Shown here piece after piece: positions 10,221-21,043 of a DNA stretch of 64,000 nt (positions are counted from its first letter, which is position 1; each line of letters begins with the position of its first letter). The notes under the pieces are model-generated. The model had not been told where the DNA came from and did not search any database. It saw nothing but the letters and a program-made list of their open reading frames with translations. Both the position numbers and the translations under genes were made by a program. Where the stretch lies: the NCBI GenBank assembly GCA_025769875.1, contig JAGFNK010000217.1, positions 1 through 64,000 on the forward strand, in the 5' to 3' direction. Origin of the DNA: Russula earlei (taxonomy: Eukaryota; Basidiomycota; Agaricomycetes; Russulales; Russulaceae).

Positions 10221-12822
10221 TCAGGCGGCCGCCCCAAAGCGCGTACCAACACCTGTACGCGCCCGTGGACGGTCAACAACACCGTTTCGAGATCCCGTAG
10301 TCCTCGAAGTCTCTGCCACGCCTTCGTCGTCCGTGTCATCGCAGCGACCGCAAAGCAGACACCGCTCCCCGCGCAACTCCTTGAGACGCAGTTCGTCTAT
10401 TTCGGCGCGCAAATCGCGAACCTGCCCTTCGAGCTCCCATATTTGACGCTGCCACGCCTTGCGAGTGGACTTCATCTGCTCTTGGAGCTGCTGAATGATC
10501 AAGTACGGATTATCTTCGGCTACCGCGGCAGGTTTCTCGTCGGAAAAACGCTGCAAGGAGGATGGGGTCAACGTGGCGCTACCGCCGACTATGGTGCCAG
10601 AACCATCCGTCTGCACAGGCGAGGAAGAATCGATGGACACGATGTGATCGGCGAAGTGGGCGCTGAAGAGGGTGGAAACAGGGCGCAGATTAAGTCCGGA
10701 GAACGTCGTAGTCGAGGGTGGTGCGCTGGCTGGTATCAGTCCGAAGTTTTCGGCTATACCTGCAACCAAGGGAGAGGTCGCGACTCCAGCACGTGCACTC
10801 TGCGAGCCAGGGGGTATGATACTAGGAGACTCTTGTGTGCGAATGGACAGGGCAGGGCCTTGTCGTTTTGTATTCCCCCGATGTTGGAGATCCTCCACTG
10901 CGTCGTTCTCTCCGCCGTGATCCTTGACAATGCTGTCGAGTTGAAGTGGGCTCTGGGAAATCAACGAAGGGGAAAGGGAGGGCACTGGCACGCGGGGACA
11001 CGAGATCTTCGGAGTGCGCAGAATGGAGGGCGGGGCAACAGGTGGTGCAGACGGCGGGGTTGGTGATGGTGGCTTGTCCTTGTCCCTCCCATTCGCATTG
11101 AATAGCCTCATAAATCCTGATTTCTTATGCTTCATGGCGCGAGGGAGTGAACCAGTGGGGTTGATTTGTCCCGCTTGAGAGTCCTCAGAGCCCGAGGACG
11201 ATAGTGGCATGGGATTGCTAATGACGAAGGGTTCGACCTTGGATTTGGAACCTGCACTTGCTGTGCGAGATCGTAACCTCCCCGTACCACTGGGAAGTGC
11301 AGTAGGGTTGTTGCGTGATTGAAGCGGCTCGGTTTGAAGGAAAAGGGGGCCAGGTACGACCTGGGTCTGCGTCCGAGAGCGTTCCCTTGCTTGCGCTTGC
11401 GCTTCCTCAAGGGTGATCAAGTTAAACATGGGGGATGCGGAGAGCTCTGTCCAACCTGGACCGTGATTAGGTAACGGAGGTGGGCCTTTGTCTGGGTTCG
11501 GATGAGAACCGGGTTTCTGCCCCTGAAAGCTAGCGGCCGCAGGTAATGGACTAGAAATAACTTTTCCCTGAACGCTACCGACTGCTTTCTTCAGAAGAAC
11601 ATCCGCGTGATAATCTGTAACCGAGGACATGGATGAGTCGGGCGTTAAGGTGGACGAGCTCTGAGAAACGCCCGACTCTGAAACGGTTGCAATGGAATCG
11701 CTGGGAACTACAACCCGTCTAAGACTGGACGATGGGTGGAAAGAAGTGGTTGTATGTACAGGACCGGCATCGTACGCCAAGTCGGGGTTTGCATACGGGT
11801 GAACGAAATCGGGGCGACCTCGCAATGATAGAGCAGACGCTGGTCGAGAGACGTCCGTTACGTCAATCGGACTCATCGTCCTGGAGTACATGGATGGGTC
11901 TGGTGATGCCGACCGCGTTGGGACCGGCGAAGCAGCGGAAGGATACGTGGAACCAAGAACCATGCTTGGACTGAGCGGTGGTGGGGGGGGAATTGAGGTA
12001 TCTGGGGTCGCCGAGTGAGACACGGTTCTGGAACGACCACGAGAGAAGATCAGCCCTGGTCGCGAAGGTCGCGAAGAGGATGTCGCCGGCTGTGTGGCGA
12101 ACCCAGTAGCCTGTGATTGTGCCCTTGGCATGAATCAGAAAAATCCTGCCCTGGTCATATGCTCGCCTGCATACTTACGGTAAATTAGTGTGTGCTATCT
12201 GGCTATCCAAAGAAATCTTGTCTTTGCCGTTCGTAGATTCGAAGCTTGGTCGCGCTGCCACCAAAATGGCCTTGGCAGGTGTGGTCCTGCCAAAACTCTT
12301 CATAAACCCGTCTCCGCGGGTTTTACTTCTACTCCGCTTTGTAACGATAGAGCGGGCGTCGTCTTCTCGTTCTACGCCATCTTTACTGCTATCTTCTGTC
12401 TCCCAGGGTGCGGGTGAGTGGAAACGCATTGTCGGACCAAGGAAACTCATCCGGGGTTCTGACTGTTCGTCGTCGGGGTATACGGAATGGGATGGCGAGG
12501 GACTCCGTTCTGTGTCTGAGACTGGACTTACGCTATCGGTATCTACGCCGTGCGTATCTTCGGTAGAACTGGCGTGTGACCTCACTGATTCGAAAGACGG
12601 CCGTGCATAGTGTGGGGGGATAGCAAAGTCAAACTGAGGCGGGCTGCCGTCCAGATGGGGTGGGCGGGGAGAAAAATGAGGGTGGCTGTAGATAGACGGT
12701 GAGTCGGAGAATTCTGTGAGAGAAGGGGATCTGGTGCGATGGACGACCGCGCGGGCAGCTCGCTGATCCAGAAGACGACGAAGATTGTCTTCTGGCGCAG
12801 GCGAGGGCGAAGGCGAGCTCAT
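10221..12822 (-). CDS. Disordered Ser/Pro-rich protein with C-terminal coiled coil
   Basis: Two minus-strand exons (12179-12822, 10221-12123) give 848 residues with a phase-2 junction. I do not recognise the family. Most of the chain is Ser/Pro/Thr-rich with many SP and TP sites, so it is likely disordered and phosphorylated. Near the C-terminus a coiled coil runs from about NPYLIIQQLQEQMKS through LEGQVRDLRAEIDELRL. It is followed by a small cysteine cluster, RCLLCGRCDD, which could bind metal, and a basic tail. A short charged segment, LRRLLDQRAARAVVHR, opens the protein. The layout suggests a scaffold or polarity factor, but that is inference. Confidence 0.7.
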
Positions 12823-13124
12823 TGGAAAGGATCAACTCGCCGCCGGGCTCGCCCGCCGCGCCGTCTCCTCGTTCGTCTCCTCTCGCGGCTGCTTGGCGCT
12901 CCCATCTCATCAAGTCGTTTTTTTTACGCGAATATCATGTATCACGGCGACGGCGTAGTTATACTTTATGAGGTGCACAGCATCTAATATACGACAAGCG
13001 CTCATGTTGTCTCTCCTTTGCTTGAGCGAGAGCGCGAGGACAGCGCTCGGCGCGATCAAACGGCCATCATAACCGCACCTACCACCCGCATCACCGTTTA
13101 ACTTAAACCCAGCGAAAGTCAAGC
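12823..13124. promoter_or_regulatory. Bidirectional promoter: coiled-coil gene / CGR1
   Basis: 302 bp separate divergent start codons at 12822 (minus) and 13125 (plus). The spacer contains GCTTGAGCGAGAGCGCGAGG and runs of pyrimidine, but no certain TATA box. Confidence 0.5.
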
Positions 13125-13692
13125 ATGGACCAACAAGACGACTCCGCACCCGTTCCAATCGCAAGCTCATCTAATGGCAGAGTCTCACGAAAACCTTGGA
13201 AACTCCAAAAGACAGCCACAACGTGCGTGCTACATCCCCCGGTCGCGTCCGTCATTCCCCACCGAGCAACTTCCACATCCTCAGTCGTTCGCACCTGCAG
13301 CCAGCTCTCAAATCTAGGAGCTTCGATGACAGGATGGAGAAGGCCAGTAAAGCCCAGGCCATAAAAAGGTTGCAGGCGGAACTCAAGGAGGAAAAAGAGG
13401 CTGAAACTCAACGGTGAGACAACCCCCCTCCCACCCCCCACCCTTCCGTACTTCCAGTTTCCATCTCTCTGACTACGCGGGGCTTCCAGGAGACGGGAGG
13501 TGACCATGCAACGACGAAAAGCCGCCGAGGAGCGGAAGCGAGCAGAGGAGCTCAAGGCTCAAGTACGTGGCTTCTCTCATCTCAATCTCGTGCCCAATAT
13601 CATCTCATTTCTCCTCCATGGTTTAGCTCGGTGCTAGAAAAGCTGCCCGACTACGGCGGAAGGCTGGACGATCGAAGAAGGTTGCACATTGA
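13125..13692 (+). CDS. CGR1: rRNA-processing protein CGR1
   Basis: CGR1 is a small nucleolar protein for 60S assembly and ITS2 processing. Four exons (13125-13222, 13285-13413, 13490-13562, 13627-13692) join in phase to 121 residues, a usual size. The pattern is diagnostic: RVSRKPWKLQKTAT, then SFDDRMEKASKAQAIKRLQ, a long Glu/Lys/Arg helix (ELKEEKEAETQRRRREV, RKAAEERKRAEELKAQ) and the basic end RKAARLRRKAGRSKKVAH. Two very short coding exons (73 and 66 nt) are typical of this genome. It converges on VPS18, whose stop lies 161 bp away. Confidence 0.93.
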
Positions 13693-13853
13693 CCCTGATC
13701 CCATCCACGCTTCGTTTCGGATGGGACGGCTTCCGATATTAAACTCTCATCGCGGCGCTCGATGGGGGCCTGGAATGATTATCGCGAAAGACACCCCTTG
13801 TCCGATATATTGTATGCAGCAAGTAATATACGAAGTAAGCGCTCGCAAATGTC

Positions 13854-16800
13854 CTACACCTCCCAGGTTGAATCCTGCTCGCCATTGGTAAATGGTTTAT
13901 CAAGCCCGACAATAACGCTCTCGCATAGTGGGCATGCGCTGGCAAGAATGTCCTCCAACTTTGATCTCAACTTTTCAAGTCGTTTTCCCGCCCCAGCCTC
14001 AACTAGTGCACTCTTTTGTGCGCTACCGATGCCAGGTATCCACCCTGCAGGCGACGTTATTACCGTCACGAGTGCATCTGGTATGATGAGGTCGCGCAGG
14101 CGATCGCCCGCTGAGAGTAGATTGCGTCCTATAGTGTTGGCTTGGCGGCTCCCATTCTGCGTTTGGGTGGCGAGGTTTTGAGAAAGCAATGTTCGCTGCG
14201 ATCCGGGCTGCCATGAAGCCGTGTTTCCGTCGATGGGCGTGAGGTCACTTTGATCGATCGAACCGCCTTTCCCTTTGACGATTTCATCCTGCAGAGAGAG
14301 TAATCGTCGGAGGGCATGGGCGGGCATATATTCTTTTGTCTGAGAAAAGGGTGGACGATGTGTGGTGCAGCCGGGTTTGAGAATATGTTACGTACCAGAC
14401 CAACGAGGCAGTCAGCATGGAAAGCATGATGGCATGGAAACACGTAAAACTGCCGTGTCAGGATAGGAATCGAGCAGACCGAGCATCTCTCTCCGGCGTC
14501 GATGGTGATGAAGCGGTTCTTTAATCCAACGATGTACTCTTTCATTGATTCCGCGCTCCGCGTCGCGTCATCCATTTCGTTCTTGAGGGATTCAATCTGC
14601 GCCGAATAAGACTCCAATGCGTTTGCTATCTCGTCTTTGAAGTCATCGATGACAACAAAGTCGGGGAAGAAAGGAAGGATATCTTCGATTTTGAGTACGT
14701 CGGTATTTTCCAGGAACCGCATTGCCCTGTTGAGATTGTCAACGAAAGCTCTGACACTCACGAGCCTATCCTCCCACCTACATCTTAATGTCCTTCTTGT
14801 CTTGAACCACAAACTTGGCGATCTTCAACCAAAGCTTCTTCCGCAGCTGTGGATCGTCTTCGGGCTTATCAGCATTGAGTTTCGCGAGCTCCAGGTCGCC
14901 TTTTTCCAAGGCAAGATCGACACTACTCTCCCACAAGCCCATCTGTGAATAGATATGTACGCAAGGCTGAATCCTGCCGGTCTCACTGCACAAGCGCAGG
15001 GCATAGTCGAGGTCGTAGTAGGGCTTTCCGGTGAGGGGGTCGACGGGGGCTGTCGCTAAGAAACGTAGTAAAGGGCCGTCGTCCTCGGGTGATCCCGCAG
15101 TCGGTGATGCATGCAAGGTTATGACAAGATTGTGTAATGTGGAGGACGTATTTTGTTGTTCAAAAATGACGTGATTCAAGTAGCGGGTGGCCTGGTTGGG
15201 CGAGAGCGGGTCGCGCGGCACGAGCTGGAATTGCAAGAGGGCAGGAACGAAACGCAGTGGGTCGAGAGCTGGTTGGCGTATCCACGAGTCAACTGTCTCA
15301 CGTGGTGCATTTCTCATGAGAACAGGTCCATATTGATAATACACCTCCAAGTTTGACTGGCGGCTGATAGCATCGATGGCTTTGACCCAGTCCTCTTCAA
15401 GGATCCAATGCTCCACAACGCGTTCAAATTGACCGATTGATGTTGCGTAGAAGAGGTACACGTCCGTGCGGCCATGACTTTGTATTAATTCGTATATTGT
15501 ATTGGGGTCGAAGTCATTCTAATTAAGGTCGGCATGAGAAGGAAATCGAATGGGAGATCGGAACTTATACGAACTTTATGGGACTCCAAAAAACGTCGAA
15601 GGTCCTCCTCCAATATCAAACGTTCCGTCTTTACGTTCTCAACATCGTACAGAGCCGAGGATGATGCAATGAGGTCATCCAGCTCATCGCATTTACTCAG
15701 ATAGAACTCAACAAGCCATGTTGCGAGTATCATTCGCTGAGTCAGGTCCTACTTTCGTTATAAGTTTCGACAAGAGCCGAAGAACTGTCTGACACAGACC
15801 GACTTGCGTATTTGCTCCAACCGCAATATCAAGTATGACCGTAAGGCGTCACGCTCGTTGACATCTAAGAATTTTAGTGTGACATCCTCGAATGGCATTG
15901 AGCATTGGGCGAAGGCTCGCGCTGCCGGAAAGTACCGCTTTGCCTTGAGCAATGCATGTGCGTGAGTTGCAAAGATGATATCTCTCTGTTCTGCGGTCTG
16001 CGTCCGATCATGTCAAAGCGAGAACGACAGATATCAGGTGATGTCTCGCCTTGGCATATCTAATTGCAACGTCAAAGTTCTCCTTCTGAAGGTTGATCTT
16101 CCATACGTCGCGGTCTTCATTTCCAACTCTGAGCTCGAAAAGAGACTGATCTGTGTGCACCCAATATGTCTTACGCACGGGATCAGCTGTGAGCGCCCTG
16201 GCTGCTTCCCCGTGTTTCTTCATAGAGGGGAAGATTATTTTCGCCAACATTCACATGCTACAAGTATGTACTCACTAATGGAAGCAACTCTTCATGTACT
16301 AGGCTCTCATTCAATGTGGATATCGCTGCGATCCGGTCACTGTAAAGCAACACGAGGTGGAACTCTGTGAGGGCCATAGAGACGGGAAATTCTGGTTGTG
16401 ACTGTTCGCATGATGGATCAGGAGGCAAAGGAAGTACAGGGTAGGGAAATAATTGTGCTCCATCAATAAAGTCATCGGACGTCGATTGGAAATTTAGCGT
16501 TCCGTGATAGATTCCAGGACCTGAAGCTCATGAGTATCAATGGAAGTCGTCGGACAAGAACTGACTCGTCATCCAGGCTATTTCATTTGGTAATGAATGT
16601 GACTGCCCGCTGTTAGGCGTGTAGTAGTGTAACTCGGAATGTCGAATGCTGCCGGGAAGTTCAGATATTTCTTCTCACTGTCAGCTGAGAACCGGTTGTG
16701 AAGTAAATCGACGCACTTGGCGCGGTTTCCCGGTAAGCTGAGAAGATCATGCCAAATACTCTGCCCCCTTCATCCGGCCGTCTTGGAAGCGGACCTGTGA

Positions 16801-17660
16801 ACTGATAAATTCGTGAAGTTGTGATCGCCACGATAAGCGCCTTCTTGGGATCTATGGAAGGAAAGAAATCGAAATTGATGCCCGTAATGGGTTGTCGCTC
16901 GGGGAGAGCGAAGACAGCGCTCAGATACCTTTCTTGGGATTTGAAGAAGTCTTCTTCCGCGTCCAAGACGGCCTCGTAAATGGTACCATTTCTGGCTCCT
17001 ATTAATATTTCCCGCGTCGAAGTCAAGTGGGACGAAGAAAGCAAAGCAGCCTTGTTCCAAGCAATGGATTCGATGACCATCTTGAACGTCTTCAACTGCT
17101 TGGGTTTCTTCCAGTTTCGGAACAGATACCAATTCTCGCCTTCGAGAGAGGTAATTACAAGATGCCGTCCAGAGGGGTCCATGAATAGTTTGTAAATCGT
17201 AAATTCCGTGGGCTTTCGGGGAATGGGAATCTTGAAAACTTGGTCGGTGTGTGCTAGCTCAATAAGCACAATGACATTAGAGGATAAACCCATGGCGAGG
17301 ACATCTGAGGCAACTACGAGAGAGACGAGAGGTGCGGCGAGCGTGTACTGGACTCGACCTAGGTCAAATATGGGTGCGAGTGCATTTGGGGGACCAGTAT
17401 GCCGGTTGTCACTCTATACACAATAGTCAGTTAGGACAACAGTCCGGGCAGAAGGTGCGTACAGCCTCTAGTTCACTCTCTCGCGCATTCTCATGTCCAT
17501 ACGGTGAGGGCTCAAAGCCTTCATATCGCCTTGGGGGCGGGACTCCAGTTCCGTGTGTAACTCGACTTGCAGCGGTCGCAGCATGCTCGACATCTATGGT
17601 ATTTTCGCTCAGATTCCAGGGTCTACGTTGAAAAAAGTATCGCTCACAGTCATCAAACAT
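13854..17660 (-). CDS. VPS18: Vacuolar sorting protein VPS18 (CORVET/HOPS core, RING)
   Basis: VPS18 is a shared subunit of the CORVET and HOPS tethers at endosomes and vacuole. I resolve ten exons (17463-17660, 16717-17413, 16566-16673, 16276-16520, one ending near 16030 and starting at 16217, 15800-15985, 15575-15736, 14782-15518, 14396-14750, 13854-14339), about 1,120 residues. The N-terminal beta-propeller includes WYLFRNWKKPKQLK. The middle clathrin-repeat solenoid includes YWVHTDQSLFELRVGNEDRD and PFEDVTLKFLDVNERDALR. IEDILPFFPDFVVIDDFKDE precedes a coiled coil and RING cysteines (CSVCSIP, CHHAFHADC, ACPLCES). The fifth donor is uncertain. The ATG chosen opens MFDDCERYFFQRRPW; no in-frame ATG lies further up. 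Confidence 0.93.
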
Positions 17661-18111
17661 GGTGGCGTTGGTGTTAAGACCGAGATGAGTTGGTTTGGTC
17701 ACAGCTACAAGTAGCGCTTAATATTAACACGTGATGAGGCATGAAGTCCTCTTACTCGTAAAACAACACAATCACAGGCTGACATCGAAAGCAATAATAC
17801 AGACAGCTAACGAAACACAAGCGTACACACGTAAACAAGGGATCGAACGGACGACTGCTTAGTAGCCACACGGACCTAAAGGGAATAGTGAAGCTCATCA
17901 AAGTAACCATGGGTCGCGGGAATCAGAAGATAATCGAAGCGAGGACATACGCAAACGGTTGAATCTGCAATTCATGAGTCCATAACGCCAGGAAGGAAGA
18001 CGACTGGGGAAGGTGGACACATAGAGATACATAATCTAGGCAAGGAAGGCAGCTGGAACCGCAAACACGCACTGGTGCCACACTGTCGCGCAGCGAATAA
18101 GAGTTGTATAT
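17661..18111. other. Intergenic: VPS18 promoter
   Basis: About 450 bp between VPS18 and the stop of the next minus-strand gene. It holds the VPS18 promoter and the neighbour's 3' UTR. No further gene or repeat was recognised. Confidence 0.5.
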
Positions 18112-20036
18112 TCATAAGTCAAACGATGTCTCTCCCATGGTCTTCCTCCTCTTCTTGACAGGTTGGTGTAAGCCCCCGGAGTCCTCACCTTCCTCATTTC
18201 GATCTTCGATATCGAGCTCGACCGCTGGACGGGCTCTAAGGATAGGCGAAGACATCAACATTGAGTCGATCTCACAGTCATCCTCCATGTCAGCAACTCC
18301 TTGCTTCAGTGAGAAGGCTTCCAAGAGACCAAGACCGATGGTCCGCTCTTTGGAGAATAGCTCCCGGTTTAACGTCGATTTCACAAGGCTGTCGTCACTC
18401 AAGTAACGCCTCTTCCTAACCACAGGACTGTCTGCGTAAGGGCTGGAGAGAGGAGTAGCAAATGTCCGTCCAGGAAATTGTTTCCCTGATTCTATCATCG
18501 TTCCGTAGAGAGTTCCAAACGGATCTTCCCCCAGACTGGATGGTGACACAACCAACGACGCATTCATTTTTGTTCGAGTTGGCGCAAACTTCGAGGCTCG
18601 TGGGGTGTTGCGGCTGCCGATGTGCTTCTGTGGGGACTCCTCTGCAGGACGAGGGCGATCAAGGCTGAGGCGTTCGGTGAACGGAGTAGGTAGGGAGCTC
18701 GACAAGAACAGTCTTCGAGGAGTTGGCTTCATATTGCTCCTCCCAACATCCTTCTTTCCGAAGATAACGACACCGGGTGTGTTAAAGGAGCTAGCTTTGC
18801 CATCGCGTGGTGCAATTATTACAGGACTAACATCTATAGTCGATGAGGAGGTGGATACTGTCTGAGATGGACTGGCGCGCTCGGGCCGGACCATGCCAAG
18901 TGAAACGTCCAAGGTGAAGTGAAGGGGATGACTGGGGCTAGGGAACCGCCATGGTTGATCGGACGGGAGGCGTGGCGGAGAGTGACGAAAAGACGGTGTA
19001 GTAAGTGGATTATAGGGGGATATGGGAATAACCGGCAGTGGTAGCGAAGGAGATGCCTCACGAGAACGTGGTGCAACCTCTGGTGAGAGAGAGCGCGGAG
19101 AGTTTGGGGGAGGTGTAGGACTGTCACGAGAATCTGCTTGAGAGAATGGTGGCCGAGACGGGTCAACTGGGGGGACGAGAACGGGAAACTCTCCTTGGGG
19201 TACCCGAGGAGCAGACGGGGGACGTAAGTCAGTATCAATATCGGAATCATTGTCATTCCTTCTATCCGACAAGGCAGATGTGCTTGCCGAGGCGGCAGGT
19301 CGAAGGGATCGCAGCCTGGATTTTGACGCCTCATCGACAAGGCTGGTACGTTTAGAGATCGAAAGATTCTCCTTCTCTTGAACACCTTTAGCATCTGTTG
19401 CATTAGCAACCTAAAGAAAGTCTCAGCAAAGGGGGAAAAACACATACGACTACCTTTCCTTGATCGGTCGGCATTTTCTCGTCGGTTAGACATAGCAATT
19501 TTGTGCTTTTCGAACACATGTCGCCTCCACATACTCTTGGCATTGACGCCAGCATATGTCCGCCTGCAAAAAGTGCATCGGAGGCGAGGTTCCTCGCCGT
19601 CTGGCCAACCCTCGGCTCCTCGTTCTTTCAAGTCTTTCTTTTTGGCTGGACACCAGCCTCGTGGAGGTTCGAGTTGAGGAGGGTACGGAATAGCATTAGG
19701 ATTAGATGTGTGCATTGAGATAAAGTCAGCAGGATCAAGAAACCAATCGGGATTCATAGCCATAACAGTGTAAGTAAGACCGTCCGGGTATAGATGTGAA
19801 TCCGGAAAATCGAAGAACGGCGGGTGTATGAATATGGTGTTTGGCTCGGCTGGAGAAGGGTCCATTGGGGGAAGTGGATGCGTGAGCGAATTGTTACGCG
19901 CTGGAGGTGGAGGTTTCGGAGGTGGATCCGCAGAGAAGTTAGGCTGGTAGGGGCGAGGATGGAAAGACGCAGACGATGAGGTGAAGAAATCAAGAGTAGG
20001 AGATGTGAAGGGACGATTCACTTTGTGATCGGTCAT
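18112..20036 (-). CDS. Zinc-finger-like protein with long disordered tail
   Basis: Exons 19448-20036 and 18112-19394 (minus) join with a phase-1 splice to 623 residues. I do not recognise a named family. Residues about 165-195 form a possible C2H2-type finger: LRCTFCRRTYAG followed by RRHVFEKH, giving Cys-x2-Cys and His-x4-His with a longer loop than the classical finger. Proline-rich sequence precedes it, and a basic stretch RKGSHAKGVQEKENLSISKR crosses the splice. The remaining 400 residues are Ser/Pro-rich with SP sites, which suits a regulated nuclear protein. DNA binding is plausible but not shown. Confidence 0.7.
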
Positions 20037-20268
20037 GGTGTCACAGCGGGATAAGACGATCAGAGGGGTTGAAACAGAAGGACTCACTGAAGGGGGCGCG
20101 CTGGCGAGTGCGAGTGAATGATGGGTCAGAGAGGAGAAGTGGAAAGTGAGTTTACAGTTGTTTTTCAGTCGGAGTTGACACGCTTTTGCTTCGCTCACGG
20201 TCACACAACGCGTCCATCACGTGACCGTAGTCACGGGTTGGCACCTTTATTATTCCAATATTCTACAA

Positions 20269-20911
20269 TTAAATCGCAAGGCAAACATATCTATCATATC
20301 ATAATGGATCAGGTCTTGTCCAAACCTTCCACGTCCAATTGGACTCACCCAGCTATCGCGATCATTGCACCAAGGGGAATCACTGGTGCCAATCCGCTGA
20401 GACTGAGCATCGAGTCAGTGTCCTACTTTGCCTCCAAAGGATATGTGTGTACTCACCGGCCTTGACTGAGGACAACGGCCATAATGGTGAGTGAGAAGAT
20501 GAAACCCCCCGCGGCGATGGCCGGGCCCGCGAAACGGTGCAAACCGAAGCGCGGGTGCGAAGAGACGATGCACAACCCGAGACCATTATAAATCTAAGAC
20601 GGGGAATACCGTCGGTACAAGTTTAATACCAGCACGCATTACCAGGTGTTTACTGCGTAGTGGGCCGCTGTCATAAACGCCTCTACTCTGTCTGGGGGGA
20701 AATCGCCAGCAGCCTTGAGAGCATGGGTTCCGAATGCCCCCGCGGTCATACCCGCCGCGACTGGTAGCACGAGGGAATGTCAATATTTGAATAGTGTTCA
20801 AAGAAACCCCAAACCGAATAACACCCCTGTGCGCCAGAACAGTGATGGATTTGCAAAGATTCTGGATGAAGGGCTTGAAAGCAGGGGAGTCCGGGAGGAG
20901 AGTTGGGACAT
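20269..20911 (-). CDS. DUF423 / TMEM256-type small membrane protein
   Basis: Five exons (20815-20911, 20654-20760, 20457-20593, 20349-20402, 20269-20290) join in phase to 138 residues. The family signature is clear: FWRTGVLFVAAGMTAGAFGT HALKAAGD, then a helix VEAFMTAAHYAIYN, a glycine-rich membrane span AAGGFIFSLTIMAVVL, and the C-terminal LAPVIPLGAMIAIAGY. DUF423 (bacterial YgdD, animal TMEM256) has about four transmembrane helices and no settled function. The second exon donor is GTTTGG, weak but forced by the conserved frame. The gene starts 132 bp from the divergent SPB1 start. Confidence 0.88.
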
Positions 20912-21043
20912 TTTTGGTCAGGAGGACAAGGTGAGGCCTGCGGCTGCGTGTAGGCCTCCCTACCAATGAGGGCACCGGCCCGAAAATTGCCGCGTGTGCC
21001 TTGCTATTTTTACGGATACGCGATTTAAGACAAAACACTCAAC
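20912..21043. promoter_or_regulatory. Bidirectional promoter: DUF423 gene / SPB1
   Basis: Only 132 bp lie between divergent start codons, so both genes must share or interleave core promoter elements. No obvious TATA box was found. Confidence 0.6.

Noticed and set aside
10203..11066. Plus-strand frame of 287 codons
   Set aside because: It lies opposite the disordered protein and has no domain or splice context of its own. GC-rich coding sequence often leaves open antisense frames.
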